From CAZKUN01 sp964555935 (lineage in GTDB: Bacteria > Armatimonadota > Zipacnadia > Zipacnadales > VGFC01), in NCBI GenBank assembly GCA_964555935.1, contig CAZKUN010000371.1:1-6851 (forward strand): a stretch of DNA of 6,851 bases. Direction: 5' to 3'. Positions 5,738-6,851 of the stretch are shown here, in pieces. Position 1 is the first letter of the stretch; each line of letters begins with the position of its first letter. A program made the translations under genes and the position numbers. Below the pieces are notes generated by a model. It was given only the letters and a program-made list of their open reading frames with translations, made no database searches and was not told the origin of the DNA.

Positions 5738-6851
5738 CGGACTTCGATCTCGCTGAGGAGGAGCCAGCCCTGGATGGCCTCGAAGCGGACGCGGACGTGG
5801 CGGCCGGCAGAGCCATCGGGAAGCGGTATCGTGATGGGGAGATTGCGGCAGGTGTCGTCGCCCGGGTCGACGGCCACGGCGGCAGCGACCTCGACGTAAT
5901 CGTCATGGTCGGATGGTAGATCCACGAGAACTTTGCCAGGCAGACGAGCGCCGTAGAGACCGCCGCCGAGGGCATGAACTGTGATCTCGCGGAGGTCCTG
6001 CTCGCGACCGAGATCGATCGTAACCGACGGCGCATCAACCCCCATCCAGCCGCAGACATCCCCAATGACCAGACCGCCCGTCACGTGACCGTCGACCAGC
6101 ATTCGGCCGTCGTCGGCGTGGTGAGTATCGGACTCGGCCGTGGGCAATGGACGAGCGTAGTATTCGGCGCCAAGGGCGACGTTCTCCCCGCTGGAGTAGA
6201 CCTTGATCTCGCTGACCATCAGCCAGTTGTGCGGAGCGAAGCGGAGGGCGACGTATCGGGCGGTGATGGGCCCGCCATCAGGGACGATATCGATGTGCCC
6301 GGACGCCGACCCCTCGCCCCCATCGGGGACCTTGCCCCAATCAACGACTACGGCATCGTCGGTGGCCCAGAGGGTGGCAACCGGCGCGGGCGGAGGGGCG
6401 CCGCCGCCGACAGATTCAGACGCCGCGACCGATGGATCGAGCGATAGATCAGCCACGACCTCGTTGGGAAAGTAGACCGCGCCGACGCCGCCGCCGTCGC
6501 AGTGGACGACGCACTTATCGATGGGGCGCGCTTCGCCGAGATCGAGGAACACGGTCACATCGCGCTGGCCCTGCCACCCAACGCTCTCGCCTTGAGACCA
6601 CCCCCGAGTCGCGACGATGCCATCGGTAAGCTGCCCGCCACGGTCGGGGTACTGCTGGGGCGTGGCCGGCGCGACGCGATAGTGCGTGCCCACGGCGAGG
6701 TGATCGTCGCCAAGGGTCGATAGGCGGATGGCGGAGGAGATCTCGTCGATGAGGAGCGGCGACTGCTCGCGCGACGGCGCCACGCGGAGACTGACGGATC
6801 TCGCGCGACGGGCATTGAGAGGCAGCGCCAGGACGGTCTTGAAGGATCGGT
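5734..6851 (-). CDS. Protein with tandem discoidin-like (F5/8 type C-like) domains, 5'-partial
   Basis: The minus-strand frame is open from the window edge to the TAG at 5734-5736, showing the last 371 residues (numbered from 6849). Residues 1-41 are the end of one domain (ARSVSLRV, LLIDEI). About 52-218 form a second domain (AVGTHYRVAP, GQLTDG, VGWQG, VFLDLGEARPI, ARYVALRF, WLMVSEIKVYS), and about 224-371 a third (ALGAEYYARP, MLVDGHV, CGWMG, TIDLGREQDL, GRHVRVRF, WLLLSEIEVR). The order LTDG, GW.G, DLG, GGG..GA..P and a closing SEI strand resembles galactose-binding/discoidin folds found attached to secreted glycosidases. The second domain carries a Gly/Pro/Ala-rich insertion (GGGAPPPAP). GTG at 6781-6783 could be read as a start but cuts through the first domain, so the true start lies outside. 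No catalytic motif is visible. The likely role is binding glycans or surface, possibly as the tail of an enzyme. It converges on the GH42-like gene. Confidence 0.8.
   Translation of the reverse strand, partial: RSFKTVLALPLNARRARSVSLRVAPSREQSPLLIDEISSAIRLSTLGDDHLAVGTHYRVAPATPQQYPDRGGQLTDGIVATRGWSQGESVGWQGQRDVTVFLDLGEARPIDKCVVHCDGGGVGAVYFPNEVVADLSLDPSVAASESVGGGAPPPAPVATLWATDDAVVVDWGKVPDGGEGSASGHIDIVPDGGPITARYVALRFAPHNWLMVSEIKVYSSGENVALGAEYYARPLPTAESDTHHADDGRMLVDGHVTGGLVIGDVCGWMGVDAPSVTIDLGREQDLREITVHALGGGLYGARLPGKVLVDLPSDHDDYVEVAAAVAVDPGDDTCRNLPITIPLPDGSAGRHVRVRFEAIQGWLLLSEIEVR

Noticed and set aside
5974..6447. Plus-strand open frame of 157 codons within the discoidin-like region
   Set aside because: The minus-strand frame carries the repeated LTDG/DLG/SEI pattern across the same bases; the plus frame has no motif and is a shadow.

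Overview
The window is about two-thirds G+C and densely coding. It appears to come from an uncultured, carbohydrate-degrading bacterium. Long modular glycosidase-like proteins, tandem discoidin-like domains and short palindromic repeats spread through genes and gaps resemble what is seen in Armatimonadota, Planctomycetota, Hydrogenedentota and similar phyla. No rRNA, tRNA or marker gene is present to settle this, so the taxonomy is an inference.

Layout. (1) Positions 1-1923, plus strand: the C-terminal 640 codons of a protein with two beta-sandwich carbohydrate-binding-like domains, a clan GH-A-like TIM barrel and a C-terminal beta domain. Its start lies before the window. (2) A 79-bp gap (1924-2002) holds a strong hairpin and the ribosome-binding site of the next gene. 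(3) Positions 2003-5623, plus strand: a complete exported (probably lipoprotein) GH42-like enzyme of 1206 residues with a CBM9-like domain, an Ig-like domain and a helical spacer before the catalytic barrel. (4) A 110-bp gap between convergent genes (5624-5733) is almost entirely two tandem copies of a 52-bp hairpin repeat. (5) Positions 5734-6851, minus strand: the C-terminal 371 residues of a protein built from repeated discoidin-like domains. Its start lies beyond the window.

The first two genes probably form one transcription unit for recognising and cleaving a polysaccharide or glycoconjugate outside the cytoplasm. The third is transcribed towards them and would add glycan or surface binding, perhaps with a catalytic domain outside the window. 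No transporter, regulator or sulfatase is visible, so the substrate cannot be inferred.

The most unusual signal is a set of small palindromic repeats. Two nearly identical 28-bp copies, plus a third element with a different palindrome but the same leader, lie inside the GH42-like reading frame. All three are read in the same phase, adding the peptides TASDLEIRPT, TASDQEIRPT and TASGLKPLLQ. Other hairpin elements lie in the two intergenic gaps and share the 10-mer GCCGCAGGCA. The protein-embedded copies behave like the Rickettsia palindromic elements (RPEs) in principle, although the sequences differ.
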